DNA from: Duganella aquatilis
GTDB lineage: Bacteria > Pseudomonadota > Gammaproteobacteria > Burkholderiales > Burkholderiaceae_D
Assembly: GCF_009674565.1 (NCBI RefSeq)
Contig: NZ_WKJL01000018.1
Location: 1 to 64,000 of the forward strand
Direction of reading: 5' to 3'
Length of the DNA: 64,000 bases
In this document: positions 34,696-42,777 of the stretch, piece by piece
Position numbering within the stretch: the first letter of the stretch is position 1
How the letters are laid out: every line of letters starts with the position of its first letter
The notes under the pieces: generated by a model
The model's database searches: none
What the model was told of the DNA's origin: nothing
The model's input: the letters and a program-made list of their open reading frames with translations, nothing else
Program-made: the position numbers and the translations under genes

Positions 34696-36030
34696 TTAAC
34701 AGATCGCGACCGTCGTGCCAGCAGGGGCCGTGGCGGCGTTGCGGTTGCAGGCGCGCGCATACTGCGCCAGCAGGCGGCCGATCTTATGCTCCAGCAGGGC
34801 CGGAGCGCTGGCCGGCAACTGGCCTTGCAGCACTTCCAGGTACTGCTCTGGCAGGTGTTGGCTCAGCAGCGACAGCGGAATCTCCAGCGGCGCCAGGTTG
34901 GCGAACAGCTGCTCGACCGCAGCCACCACCGGCGCCTCGCCCCAGTAATAGCGGCAACGGTCGCTCAGGCCATAGCGGCGCAGCAGGCGCTGTTCGGCGC
35001 TGCTGCCGGGATAGTGCTTGGCCCAGTGCTTGGGCTGCGCCAGCATGGTGTCGTCCAGCACCTGCATCAGGCGCGAGGTCTGGCCGGCCGGCACCAGTTC
35101 GTCCTCGATCTGGCACAGCGCGGCCAGGCCTTCGCGCAGCGCGAAGGTTGCGGCCGGACCGACCTTGAGGATGGCAAAGTGGTCGCGCACCATCTGGTGC
35201 AGCGCGGTCTCGCGCTGGTAGTCGGTGGAGTGGGCTTCGAACACGATGCCCGGCTGGTTGGCCACGAAGTCGGACAGCGCACTGGCCTGCGCCGCATCGT
35301 AGTGCTGGATGCGGCTATGGTCGAAGTCCACGCCCGGCTGCACCACCATGGCGATCACGCGGCGCCAGGCGCCGTGCAGGTTTTGCTCCAGGAAGGCTTT
35401 GCAATGGACATCCAGCGTGCGGCGCGCGGCCGCCGGTGCGGTCACCGCGCCGGCCTGCGCCAGATTGGCCTCGCCGCCCGGAATCGGCACTTCGGTGCCG
35501 ATCACGTACACCGGCGGTGGCAGGCCGGCGCCGGCGGCGGCTTCCTCGGCCACCATGCACAGGCGCGCCGAGCGCGCGGCGATCACCTCGTCGCTCAGGT
35601 ATTCGGGATCGTCGGCGCAGCGCATGCTGCAATCGAGATGGATCTTGTGGAAGCCGGCCGCCGCGTAGGCGGCGATCAGCACTTCCGCGTTGGCCATGGC
35701 GGTGGCGGCGTCCAGTCCCTGCCAGGCGTTGGGCCCGAGGTGGTCGCCGCCCAGTACCAGCTTCTCCAGGGGGAAACCCTGCTGGCGCGCCAGCTCGTGC
35801 ACATAGGCGACGAACTGGATCGGCGTCATGCCGGTGTAGCCGCCGAACTGGTCGACCTGATTCGATGTCGCTTCCACCAGCAGCACGGTGTCGTAGCTGG
35901 CAGCCACCTTCATGGCGGCGCGCAGCACGCTCGGATGGCTGCAGCACACGCTGTACAAGCCGGTGGGCACGCCACGGCGGTGCGCGGCAATGATCTGCTG
36001 GACGGGGGACAGGGAATCGGTAGTGTTCAT
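34696..36030 (-). CDS. Tagatose-bisphosphate aldolase-type protein AgaZ/GatZ/KbaZ
   Basis: 444 aa from ATG 36030; upstream frame extension runs through the kinase gene and is rejected. Typical blocks: GVPTGLYSVCCSHPSVLRAA, VEATSNQVDQFGGYTGM, LVLGGDHLGPNAWQ, and FHKIHLDCSMRCADDP. In E. coli these proteins are called non-catalytic subunits that support GatY/KbaY aldolases; a tagatose-6-phosphate kinase role has also been proposed in GalNAc pathways. No GatY/KbaY partner is in this window, so the activity is unclear. It starts 2 bp after the ROK gene ends. Confidence 0.88.
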   Translation of the reverse strand: MNTTDSLSPVQQIIAAHRRGVPTGLYSVCCSHPSVLRAAMKVAASYDTVLLVEATSNQVDQFGGYTGMTPIQFVAYVHELARQQGFPLEKLVLGGDHLGPNAWQGLDAATAMANAEVLIAAYAAAGFHKIHLDCSMRCADDPEYLSDEVIAARSARLCMVAEEAAAGAGLPPPVYVIGTEVPIPGGEANLAQAGAVTAPAAARRTLDVHCKAFLEQNLHGAWRRVIAMVVQPGVDFDHSRIQHYDAAQASALSDFVANQPGIVFEAHSTDYQRETALHQMVRDHFAILKVGPAATFALREGLAALCQIEDELVPAGQTSRLMQVLDDTMLAQPKHWAKHYPGSSAEQRLLRRYGLSDRCRYYWGEAPVVAAVEQLFANLAPLEIPLSLLSQHLPEQYLEVLQGQLPASAPALLEHKIGRLLAQYARACNRNAATAPAGTTVAIC

Positions 36031-36032
36031 AT

Positions 36033-36974
36033 TCAGTCGGTCAGTTGTTGACGGGCGAGGAGGGCGGCGCCGCGCGCGCCGCCGGCGTCGCCAAAGGCTG
36101 GCGGCAGCACGGGCGGCGTGCGCACGCCGGAAAACAGGTGGCGGCCTATGGCGGCCGGCAGTTTCTGATACAGGTGCGCCAGTTGCGACAGGCCGCCGCC
36201 CAGCACGATCGCGTGCGGATCGACGGTGATCACCAGCGTGGCCAGCGCGTGGCCGAGCAGGTCGAGGTGCACATCCAGCGCATGCTGGGCGGCGCCGGAG
36301 CCGTTCTGCGCGCGCGCCACGATGGACAGCGGCGTTTCGTCGGCCTGGTTGTAATGACGGTAGATCCGGCTCATGCCGGGACCGGAGACGTAGCGCTCCA
36401 GGCAGCCGCGCCGGCCGCACGGGCAGTCGTACATCGGCAACTGGTGCTGCGCCAGCAGCGAAGCGGCCAGCGGCCAGTGGCCCCATTCGCCGGCCACGCC
36501 GTTGGAGCCGCGCATCAGGCGGCCCTCGACACAGAAGCCGCCGCCGGCGCCGGTGCCGATGATGGCGCCGAACATGGTCGGCAAGCCATCGGCCGCGCCG
36601 CCCTGCGCTTCGGACAGGGCAAAGCACTGGCAGTCGTTGCCGATGGCGAGCGGGCGTTGCAGCGCTTCCTGCAGCGACTGCGCCACCAGCCGTCCGTTCA
36701 GGGCCGGCACGTTGGAACTGAGCTGGCGGCCGGTGTCGCTGTCGATCACGCCCGGCAGGCCGATGCCGACCGCCGCCCGCAGGCCCGACGCGGCGTCGCC
36801 GCGCGCGATCAAACCCTGCATGGCGGCGATGAATTCGGCGAAATCGGTGCCCGGCGTGGCGATGCGTTCGCGGTACACCTCGCGCAGCTCCGCATCATGC
36901 TGGACAAAGGTCACCAGCTCGATCTTGGTGCCGCCGATGTCGATGCCGTGATAGCCGTTTTTAGAATTCGTCAT
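36033..36974 (-). CDS. ROK-family sugar kinase, probable GalNAc kinase
   Basis: 313 aa. The N-terminal phosphate loop HGIDIGGTKIELV, sugar-binding ALNGRLVAQSLQ and GNDCQCFALSEA (catalytic Asp), and FGAIIGTGAGGGF are ROK features. The zinc motif reads CPCGRRGCLERYVSGPG. Phosphorylates an N-acetylhexosamine or hexose at C6. In this operon the substrate is likely GalNAc, made after uptake by the MFS porter (inference). Overlaps the agaS 3' end by 14 bp. Confidence 0.87.
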   Translation of the reverse strand: MTNSKNGYHGIDIGGTKIELVTFVQHDAELREVYRERIATPGTDFAEFIAAMQGLIARGDAASGLRAAVGIGLPGVIDSDTGRQLSSNVPALNGRLVAQSLQEALQRPLAIGNDCQCFALSEAQGGAADGLPTMFGAIIGTGAGGGFCVEGRLMRGSNGVAGEWGHWPLAASLLAQHQLPMYDCPCGRRGCLERYVSGPGMSRIYRHYNQADETPLSIVARAQNGSGAAQHALDVHLDLLGHALATLVITVDPHAIVLGGGLSQLAHLYQKLPAAIGRHLFSGVRTPPVLPPAFGDAGGARGAALLARQQLTD

Positions 36975-38097
36975 GGCGGTAAATGGTGACGCCTTGTACC
37001 ACGCGGTTCACGATGCCGCCGGTGAACGGGTTATCGGGACGCAGCTGCAGCAGCGCCGACTGGTGCAGCGCGTACTGCTGCGCCATCAGCAGCCACAAAG
37101 GCGCCAGCCAGGCGTCCGGCCAGGCCGGCGTGTCGGCGCTGAAGTCGCCGCCGGCGCCCACCGTCAGTACATTGGCGGCCACGCCGTCGCGGCGCAATTC
37201 GTCCAGCAGGTCCTGCTCGTAGCGGCGCGCCAGCGGATCGGCGCTGCGGAACAGCAGCACCAGCGTTTCCTTGTTCACCGCCGCCTTCGGTCCGTGGCGG
37301 AAACCCAGCGCGCTGTTCGCCATCGTCATCACACTGCCGGCGGTGAGTTCCATGATCTTCAGCGCCGCTTCCTTGGCCAGCGCTTCCAGCGGACCGCTGC
37401 CCAGGTAGATCACGCGCGACACCCGTTGCGCCGCCAGCGCGGCGACCGGCGTCGCCCACTGCAGCTGCGCCTGGTCGGCCAGCGCCGCCAGCGTATGCAG
37501 ACGCTCCGGCTGGAAATCGGGATCGAGCACCGCCAGCGCCGCCAGCAGCATGCAGGTGAAGCTGCTGGTCATGGCGAAGCCGCGGTCGCAACTGGCCGCC
37601 GGCATCAGCAGGTTGAAGCTGTTGTGGTCCGACTTGCTCTGCTGCGCCAGCGCGCCATCCGCATTACAGGTGATGTTGAGGAAGCGCGCGCCCGGCACCA
37701 GGTCGCGCACCAACTGCACCGCCGCCATGCTTTCCGGGCTGTTGCCGCTGCGGGCGAACGACACCAGCAGCGTTGGCGCGGCGGTTTCCAGATACAGCGC
37801 CGGGTGGGTCAGCAGGGTGGTGGTGGAAATGGCGCGCACCTGGCATGGCCAGGCGGCATTGATCTCGTCCGCGATGATCTCGCCGACATAGGCCGAGCTG
37901 CCGGCGCCGGTGAGGATCACGCGCAGCTGCGGATCGCCCAGGCTGTCGCCGAGGAAGGCGGCGAGGCGGCTTTGCTCGGCACCCAGATGCGCCGCCAGGG
38001 CGCGCCACATGGCGGGCTGGTGGGCGATTTCTTCTGCGGTATCGAGGCCGCCGATATCGCGCCAGTCGTTGGTGGCGCGCTGGAATAAGGTAGTCAT
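36961..38097 (-). CDS. agaS: AgaS-like SIS-domain deaminase/isomerase
   Basis: 378 aa with two SIS domains. The first has ILTGAGSSAYVGEIIADEIN and SFARSGNSPESMAAV; the second has IYLGSGPLEALAKEAALKIMEL and GFRHGPKAAV. The arrangement matches AgaS, which converts galactosamine-6-phosphate to tagatose-6-phosphate with release of ammonia. First gene of the leftward operon, next to the operator region. The start is ATG 38097. Related SIS proteins include GlmS-like enzymes, but the amidotransferase domain is absent. Confidence 0.88.
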   Translation of the reverse strand: MTTLFQRATNDWRDIGGLDTAEEIAHQPAMWRALAAHLGAEQSRLAAFLGDSLGDPQLRVILTGAGSSAYVGEIIADEINAAWPCQVRAISTTTLLTHPALYLETAAPTLLVSFARSGNSPESMAAVQLVRDLVPGARFLNITCNADGALAQQSKSDHNSFNLLMPAASCDRGFAMTSSFTCMLLAALAVLDPDFQPERLHTLAALADQAQLQWATPVAALAAQRVSRVIYLGSGPLEALAKEAALKIMELTAGSVMTMANSALGFRHGPKAAVNKETLVLLFRSADPLARRYEQDLLDELRRDGVAANVLTVGAGGDFSADTPAWPDAWLAPLWLLMAQQYALHQSALLQLRPDNPFTGGIVNRVVQGVTIYRHDEF

Positions 38098-38142
38098 TGA
38101 AAACTTTTTCGGTTGGAGGTCAGGGAAAGAGTAAGGTTTTAT

Positions 38143-38350
38143 TTTCGATATGTCAAATACGAAAGCAAAAAGAAAGATATTTCACTGGGGTATCGTGAGA
38201 CTTTGTGACCGTTTTGCTACGAAATCGAAAGTTATGCATGCTGGCGATGGCTTATTCGAAAGATTATTTCGATTATTTTTCGAATTGCTCTTTCTTTTTG
38301 TTGACCGGGTTTGCTTTTATTTCTAGAGTAAATGCAGAGTCTTTCGAAAG
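38143..38350. promoter_or_regulatory. CGAAA/TTTCG operator array in the divergent aga promoter region
   Basis: An AT-rich 289-bp gap contains CGAAA or its complement at about 38143-38147, 38160-38164, 38220-38224, 38226-38230, 38257-38261, 38267-38271, 38278-38283 and 38341-38350; the last is a perfect CTTTCGAAAG palindrome. DeoR/AgaR regulators bind such TTTCG-type repeats. The cluster sits between the first genes of two divergent operons and could control both. Confidence 0.6.
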
Positions 38351-38386
38351 TAAAACCAAAATACGCCAACCGAGGGAGAGTTCAGC

Positions 38387-41300
38387 ATGCAGCACAGCCG
38401 TTTTAAACCACGCAACAGCGCCATCCGCCAGGCGACGGCGATCTTGATCAGCCTGACCATGGCCGCAGCCGCCAATCAGGCGATGGCTCAGTCTAACGCC
38501 ACCACCACCATCTATGGCGAAGTGGCGTCGCCGGCCGGCGCCACCGTGGTGCTGGAGAACCTGGACACCGGCGCGCAGCGCACGCTGACGCCGGATGCGT
38601 CGGGCCGCTACGTCGCCAACTCGATGCCGCCGGGCCGCTACGCGCTGCGCATGCTGCGTGGCGGCGCGGTGCAGGACACGCGTGAAATCGAAGCCGTGAT
38701 CGGCAGCGGCGCGGAAGTGAACTTTGGCGTGAAGCAGGGCGACGGCCAGACCGTGGTGGTGCGCGCCGCGCGTACCTATATCGACGTCTCCAACACCAAC
38801 AACGGCGTGGTGTTCACCGCCAAGGAGCTGAACAAACTGCCGGTGGCGAACGACGTCGCCTCGGTGGTGCAGCTGACGCCCGGCGTGGCGCGCGGCACCA
38901 ACAGCCAGTATGGCAATGCGCCGTCGATCGGCGGCTCGGGCCAGTCGGAGAACGCCTTCTATATCAACGGCTTCCCGGTGACGAACATCCTGACCCAGGT
39001 TGGCGCGTCCGAACTGCCGTTCGGCGCCATCTCCAACATGCAGGTGCTGACCGGCGGCTACGGCTCGGAGTTCGGCCGCTCCACCGGCGGCGTGGTCAAC
39101 ATCACCACCAAAAGCGGCGGCAACGACTTCCACATCGGCGGCAAGCTGTCGACGATTCCGTCCGGCCTGCGCGGCAGCCAGCAGAATACCTACTACCCGA
39201 ACACCGGCGCCAATCCGGACACCGACGGCAAACTGCTGTACTGGAACAAGGATAACAACAGCACCAGCAAGGTGGCCGGCGTGTACGCCAGCGGCCCCAT
39301 CATCCAGAACAAGCTGTTCGCCTTTATCGGCCTGGAACGCACCCGGACCAATGGCGAGGGCATCGCCGCCACCAGCGACGCCTCGGCCGCCAGCCTGAAA
39401 GGCGGCTGGAGCACCAGCCAGTCCACCGTGGACCGCGGCTTGTTCAAGCTCGATTACAACCTGACCGCGGACCATCACTTCGAATACACCAAGCTGTATG
39501 ACCGCACCAAGGTATTCAGCCAGGCCTTTGGCTTCGACTACGCCACGCTCAGCCACAACAACGTGGCCGCCAGCGCCGGCGAAACCACCGTCAACTGCTG
39601 CGGTTCGTCGTCGGCGCCCGGCTCCAACGTCGACATCTACAAATACACCGGCTACCTGACCGACAACCTGACGGTGACCGCCCTGTATGGCAAATCGCGC
39701 ACCAGCCATAGCCGCACGCCGGTGGGCTACGATCCGTCGCTGCCGCAGATTTCGACCGGCGCCACCGTGCAGGTGCCCGGCATCAGCTATCCGGTGCCGC
39801 AGACCGTGACCGGCAATCTGGTCGACACGGCCTCGCGCGACAGCCAGAAGGCCAAGCGCCTGGATCTGGAATACCGTCTCGGCGACCACTCGCTGCGCGG
39901 CGGTATCGACCGCATCGATGTGGACTCGATGGTCGGCTTCTCGCTGGCCGGCGGCTACCGCTGGACCTACCGCAAGGCCGCCGATCCGACCCGCACCATC
40001 AACGGGGCGAATGAAACGCCGGCGCAGGGCGGCGGCTACGGCACCCAGGGCTACTACGTCAGCCGCGATGTGTACAGCAACCTGGCCAATCCAACCAGCG
40101 AGCAGTCGGCGCAGTACATCCAGGATCACTGGCAGGTCACGCCGCGCGTGCTGCTGGACCTGGGCCTGCGCCGCGAGCAGTTCACCAACTACACCAGCAC
40201 CGGCGAGGCGTTCATCTCGCAACGGAACATGATCGCGCCGCGCCTGGGCGCGACCTGGGACTACAACGGCGACGGCTCGCTGAAGCTGTTCGCCAACGCC
40301 GGCCGCTATCACTTGCCGGTGCCGTCCAACCTGTCCAGCAATATGGCGGCGCCGTTCACCTCCACCAGCCAGTTCTTCACCTACACCGGTGTCGATCCGA
40401 CGACCGGCGCGCCGACCGGCCTGCACGCCATCGGCAATCCCTACTCGGCCAACAACGCCTATGGCCAGAGCCGCGATGCGCGAGAAGTCACGGCCATCGG
40501 CCTCAAGCCGCTATCGCAGGACGAGCTGTCGCTGGGCTTTGAAAAAGCCTTCAATAAAAACCTGGTGGCAGGCGCCAGCCTGCTGTATCGCCGTATGAAC
40601 GACACCAACGACGATACCTGCGACCAGCGTCCGATCGACGCCTGGGCTGCGCGCAACAATGTCGATACCAGCAAGTGGGGCGGCTTCCAGTGCGCCATCA
40701 TCAATCCGGGCCGCGACAATTCGCTGTGGATCAATTTTGCCGACGGCGCTGGCCTGCGCCGTGTCGACATCACGGCGGCGGAATGGGGCGATCCGAAACC
40801 AGAGCGTACCTACAAGGCGCTGAACTTCTTCGTCGAGCACCCGTTCAGCAACGGCTGGTACGGCAAGGTCACCTACACGCTGTCCGCATTGAAGGGCAAT
40901 ATGGAAGGCCAGACCGATACCATCGGCGGCGGCGACGTCGGCCTGACCGTCAGCGACGACCACAAGGAGTTGATGTACAACGCCTATGGCTACCTGCCGG
41001 GCGACCATCGCCACGCCATCAAGGCCTACGGCTACATGCAGATTACGCCGGAGTGGATGGTGGGCGGCAACCTGGCCCTGACCTCCGGCGCGCCGCGCAA
41101 CTGCATTGGCGAACTGCCGGCGGACCTGAAGTTCGACAACGACTACGGTGCGGCCTACTTCTATTGCAACGGCGTGGCCACGCCGCGCGGCAGCCAGGGG
41201 CGTTTGCCGTGGCAGGCGCAGGTTGACCTGAACATGGCGTATCTGCCGCGCTTCGCCAAGGGCCTGAGCCTGAAGGTGGACGTGTTCAATCTGCTGAACC

Positions 41301-41425
41301 GCACCACCATCCAGCGCTACAACGAAACGCGTGAAGATGGCGGCGCCATCTCGCGCACCTATCTGCAGGTGACCAGCCGCACCGCGCCGCGCTCCGTGCG
41401 CCTGACCGCCGAATACGAATTCTAA
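38387..41425 (+). CDS. TonB-dependent receptor with N-terminal carboxypeptidase-like domain
   Basis: 1012 aa. Signal peptide to about residue 35 (...MAAAANQAMAQS). Residues ~40-110 form a carboxypeptidase-regulatory-like fold (TTIYGEVASPAGATVVLENL). The plug follows (LNKLPVANDVASVVQLTPGV, VLTGGYGSEFGRSTGGVVNI). The rest is a ~22-stranded barrel ending RLTAEYEF with a C-terminal Phe. Resembles Oar/SusC-style receptors that import glycans. Here it likely takes up GalNAc-containing oligosaccharides (inferred from the adjacent GH31 and GH109 genes). First gene of the rightward operon; GGGAGAG lies 7 bp upstream. Confidence 0.92.
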   Translation: MQHSRFKPRNSAIRQATAILISLTMAAAANQAMAQSNATTTIYGEVASPAGATVVLENLDTGAQRTLTPDASGRYVANSMPPGRYALRMLRGGAVQDTREIEAVIGSGAEVNFGVKQGDGQTVVVRAARTYIDVSNTNNGVVFTAKELNKLPVANDVASVVQLTPGVARGTNSQYGNAPSIGGSGQSENAFYINGFPVTNILTQVGASELPFGAISNMQVLTGGYGSEFGRSTGGVVNITTKSGGNDFHIGGKLSTIPSGLRGSQQNTYYPNTGANPDTDGKLLYWNKDNNSTSKVAGVYASGPIIQNKLFAFIGLERTRTNGEGIAATSDASAASLKGGWSTSQSTVDRGLFKLDYNLTADHHFEYTKLYDRTKVFSQAFGFDYATLSHNNVAASAGETTVNCCGSSSAPGSNVDIYKYTGYLTDNLTVTALYGKSRTSHSRTPVGYDPSLPQISTGATVQVPGISYPVPQTVTGNLVDTASRDSQKAKRLDLEYRLGDHSLRGGIDRIDVDSMVGFSLAGGYRWTYRKAADPTRTINGANETPAQGGGYGTQGYYVSRDVYSNLANPTSEQSAQYIQDHWQVTPRVLLDLGLRREQFTNYTSTGEAFISQRNMIAPRLGATWDYNGDGSLKLFANAGRYHLPVPSNLSSNMAAPFTSTSQFFTYTGVDPTTGAPTGLHAIGNPYSANNAYGQSRDAREVTAIGLKPLSQDELSLGFEKAFNKNLVAGASLLYRRMNDTNDDTCDQRPIDAWAARNNVDTSKWGGFQCAIINPGRDNSLWINFADGAGLRRVDITAAEWGDPKPERTYKALNFFVEHPFSNGWYGKVTYTLSALKGNMEGQTDTIGGGDVGLTVSDDHKELMYNAYGYLPGDHRHAIKAYGYMQITPEWMVGGNLALTSGAPRNCIGELPADLKFDNDYGAAYFYCNGVATPRGSQGRLPWQAQVDLNMAYLPRFAKGLSLKVDVFNLLNRTTIQRYNETREDGGAISRTYLQVTSRTAPRSVRLTAEYEF

Positions 41426-41435
41426 GAGGAGGGTA

Positions 41436-42758
41436 ATGATGAAACAACAACGCATGTTCTTGTATTCAGCAGCACTGTTCCTGGCCGGTTGCGGCGGCGA
41501 CAGCACCAGCAATGCGACCGCGCCGGCGGCGCAATCGCTGGCCGCCGCGCCGGTGGTCAGCACGCCCAGCGCCACCGCGGCCACGTCGACCGTGGCGCTG
41601 GCCGGTAACGCCTTTGTCACCACCTTGCCGTCCGGCGCCGAAGAGATCATCACCGACAGCGGCCTGGCCAACTGGAGCAACGCCGGCGTCGTCACCAGCG
41701 CCTACTTCCGCGTTGCCGCCGCCGGTCCGGTCACGGTGGCGATGGACGCGCGCCTTGCCGGCAGCAATGCCAGCACGGTGAAGGTGACGGTCAACGGCAC
41801 GCCGTTCACGGTGGCGCTGGCCGGCACCGCCAGCAAGACCTATGCGGTCGGCACGGTCAACGTGGCGGCGGCGGGCTATGTGAAGGTCGATCTGCAAGGC
41901 GTGAGCAAGGACGGCGGCTACTTCGGCGACGTGTCGGCGCTGAAGGTCACGGCCGACGCCACCGTAAACTATGCCAACGACGCCGCCAATTACTACTGGT
42001 CGCGCCGCGGCCCATCGGTCCACATGGGCTACACCACGCCGGCTAACACCGAGTACTTCTACAACGAGGTGACCATTCCGGCCGGGCAGGACCCGGTGGG
42101 TTCCTACTTCATGGCCAACGGCTTTGGCCAGGGTTACTTCGGCATCCAGGTCAAGTCCGATACCGAACGCTGGATTCTGTTCTCGGTGTGGGACGCCGAC
42201 AGCGGCGCCAAGACCACGCTGGTGAGCAAGGGCGCGGGCGTGGTGGATAACGGCTTCGGCGGCGAAGGCACCGGCGGCCAGAGCTACCTGGTGTACAACT
42301 GGAAGGCGGGGAACACCTACCGCTTCATCACCCGCGCGACGCCGGACGGCGCCGGCGCCACCAGGTACTCGGCCTGGTTTTACGCGCCCGAGACCGGGGC
42401 GTGGCGCTACATCGCGACCTGGAAGCGGCCGGAAACCACGACTTACCTGACCGGCAGCTACTCGTTCGTGGAAAACTTCGTCGATACCAACGGCTATACT
42501 GGCCGCCGCGCCCTGTACGGCAATCAGTGGGCGCGCAATGCCAGCGGAACGTGGTCTGAAGTCACCACCGCGCGCTTCACCGGCGACGCCACCGTAACCA
42601 ATGCGCAGCGCATGGATTACGCGGGCGGGCTGGATGGCGGCCGGTTCTATCTGCGTAACGGCGGCTTCTTTGCCGATTACGTGCCAGTGAATCAAAACTT
42701 TACCCGGCCGGCTACCGGCCAGCAACCGGCGGTGGACGTCAGCAGTCTGCCGCAGTAA
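41436..42758 (+). CDS. DUF3472-domain lipoprotein
   Basis: 440 aa from ATG 41436 (or 41439). The signal peptide ends with lipobox LAGC, Cys at residue 19. Residues ~40-165 form a beta-rich module (DUF5077-like: GLANWSNAGVVTSAYFRVA). Residues ~180-420 match DUF3472 (ANYYWSRRGPSVHMGY, NEVTIPAGQDPVGSYFMANG, GYFGIQVKSDTERWILFSVW). Likely an outer-membrane lipoprotein that binds or acts on glycans. It lies 10 bp downstream of the TonB receptor gene and before GH31, the place a SusD-like binding protein would take. Function is unproven. Confidence 0.8.
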   Translation: MMKQQRMFLYSAALFLAGCGGDSTSNATAPAAQSLAAAPVVSTPSATAATSTVALAGNAFVTTLPSGAEEIITDSGLANWSNAGVVTSAYFRVAAAGPVTVAMDARLAGSNASTVKVTVNGTPFTVALAGTASKTYAVGTVNVAAAGYVKVDLQGVSKDGGYFGDVSALKVTADATVNYANDAANYYWSRRGPSVHMGYTTPANTEYFYNEVTIPAGQDPVGSYFMANGFGQGYFGIQVKSDTERWILFSVWDADSGAKTTLVSKGAGVVDNGFGGEGTGGQSYLVYNWKAGNTYRFITRATPDGAGATRYSAWFYAPETGAWRYIATWKRPETTTYLTGSYSFVENFVDTNGYTGRRALYGNQWARNASGTWSEVTTARFTGDATVTNAQRMDYAGGLDGGRFYLRNGGFFADYVPVNQNFTRPATGQQPAVDVSSLPQ

Positions 42759-42777
42759 TCGCAGTAAAAGGAGCAAC

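Noticed and set aside
36031..36627. N-terminal extension of the AgaZ/GatZ-like frame
   Set aside because: The extra residues are Arg/Pro/Ala-rich and overlap the ROK kinase; homology begins at ATG 36030.
38273..40426. 717-codon open frame antisense to the TonB receptor gene
   Set aside because: Gly/Ala/Val/His-rich shadow of a real receptor gene; no recognisable domain.
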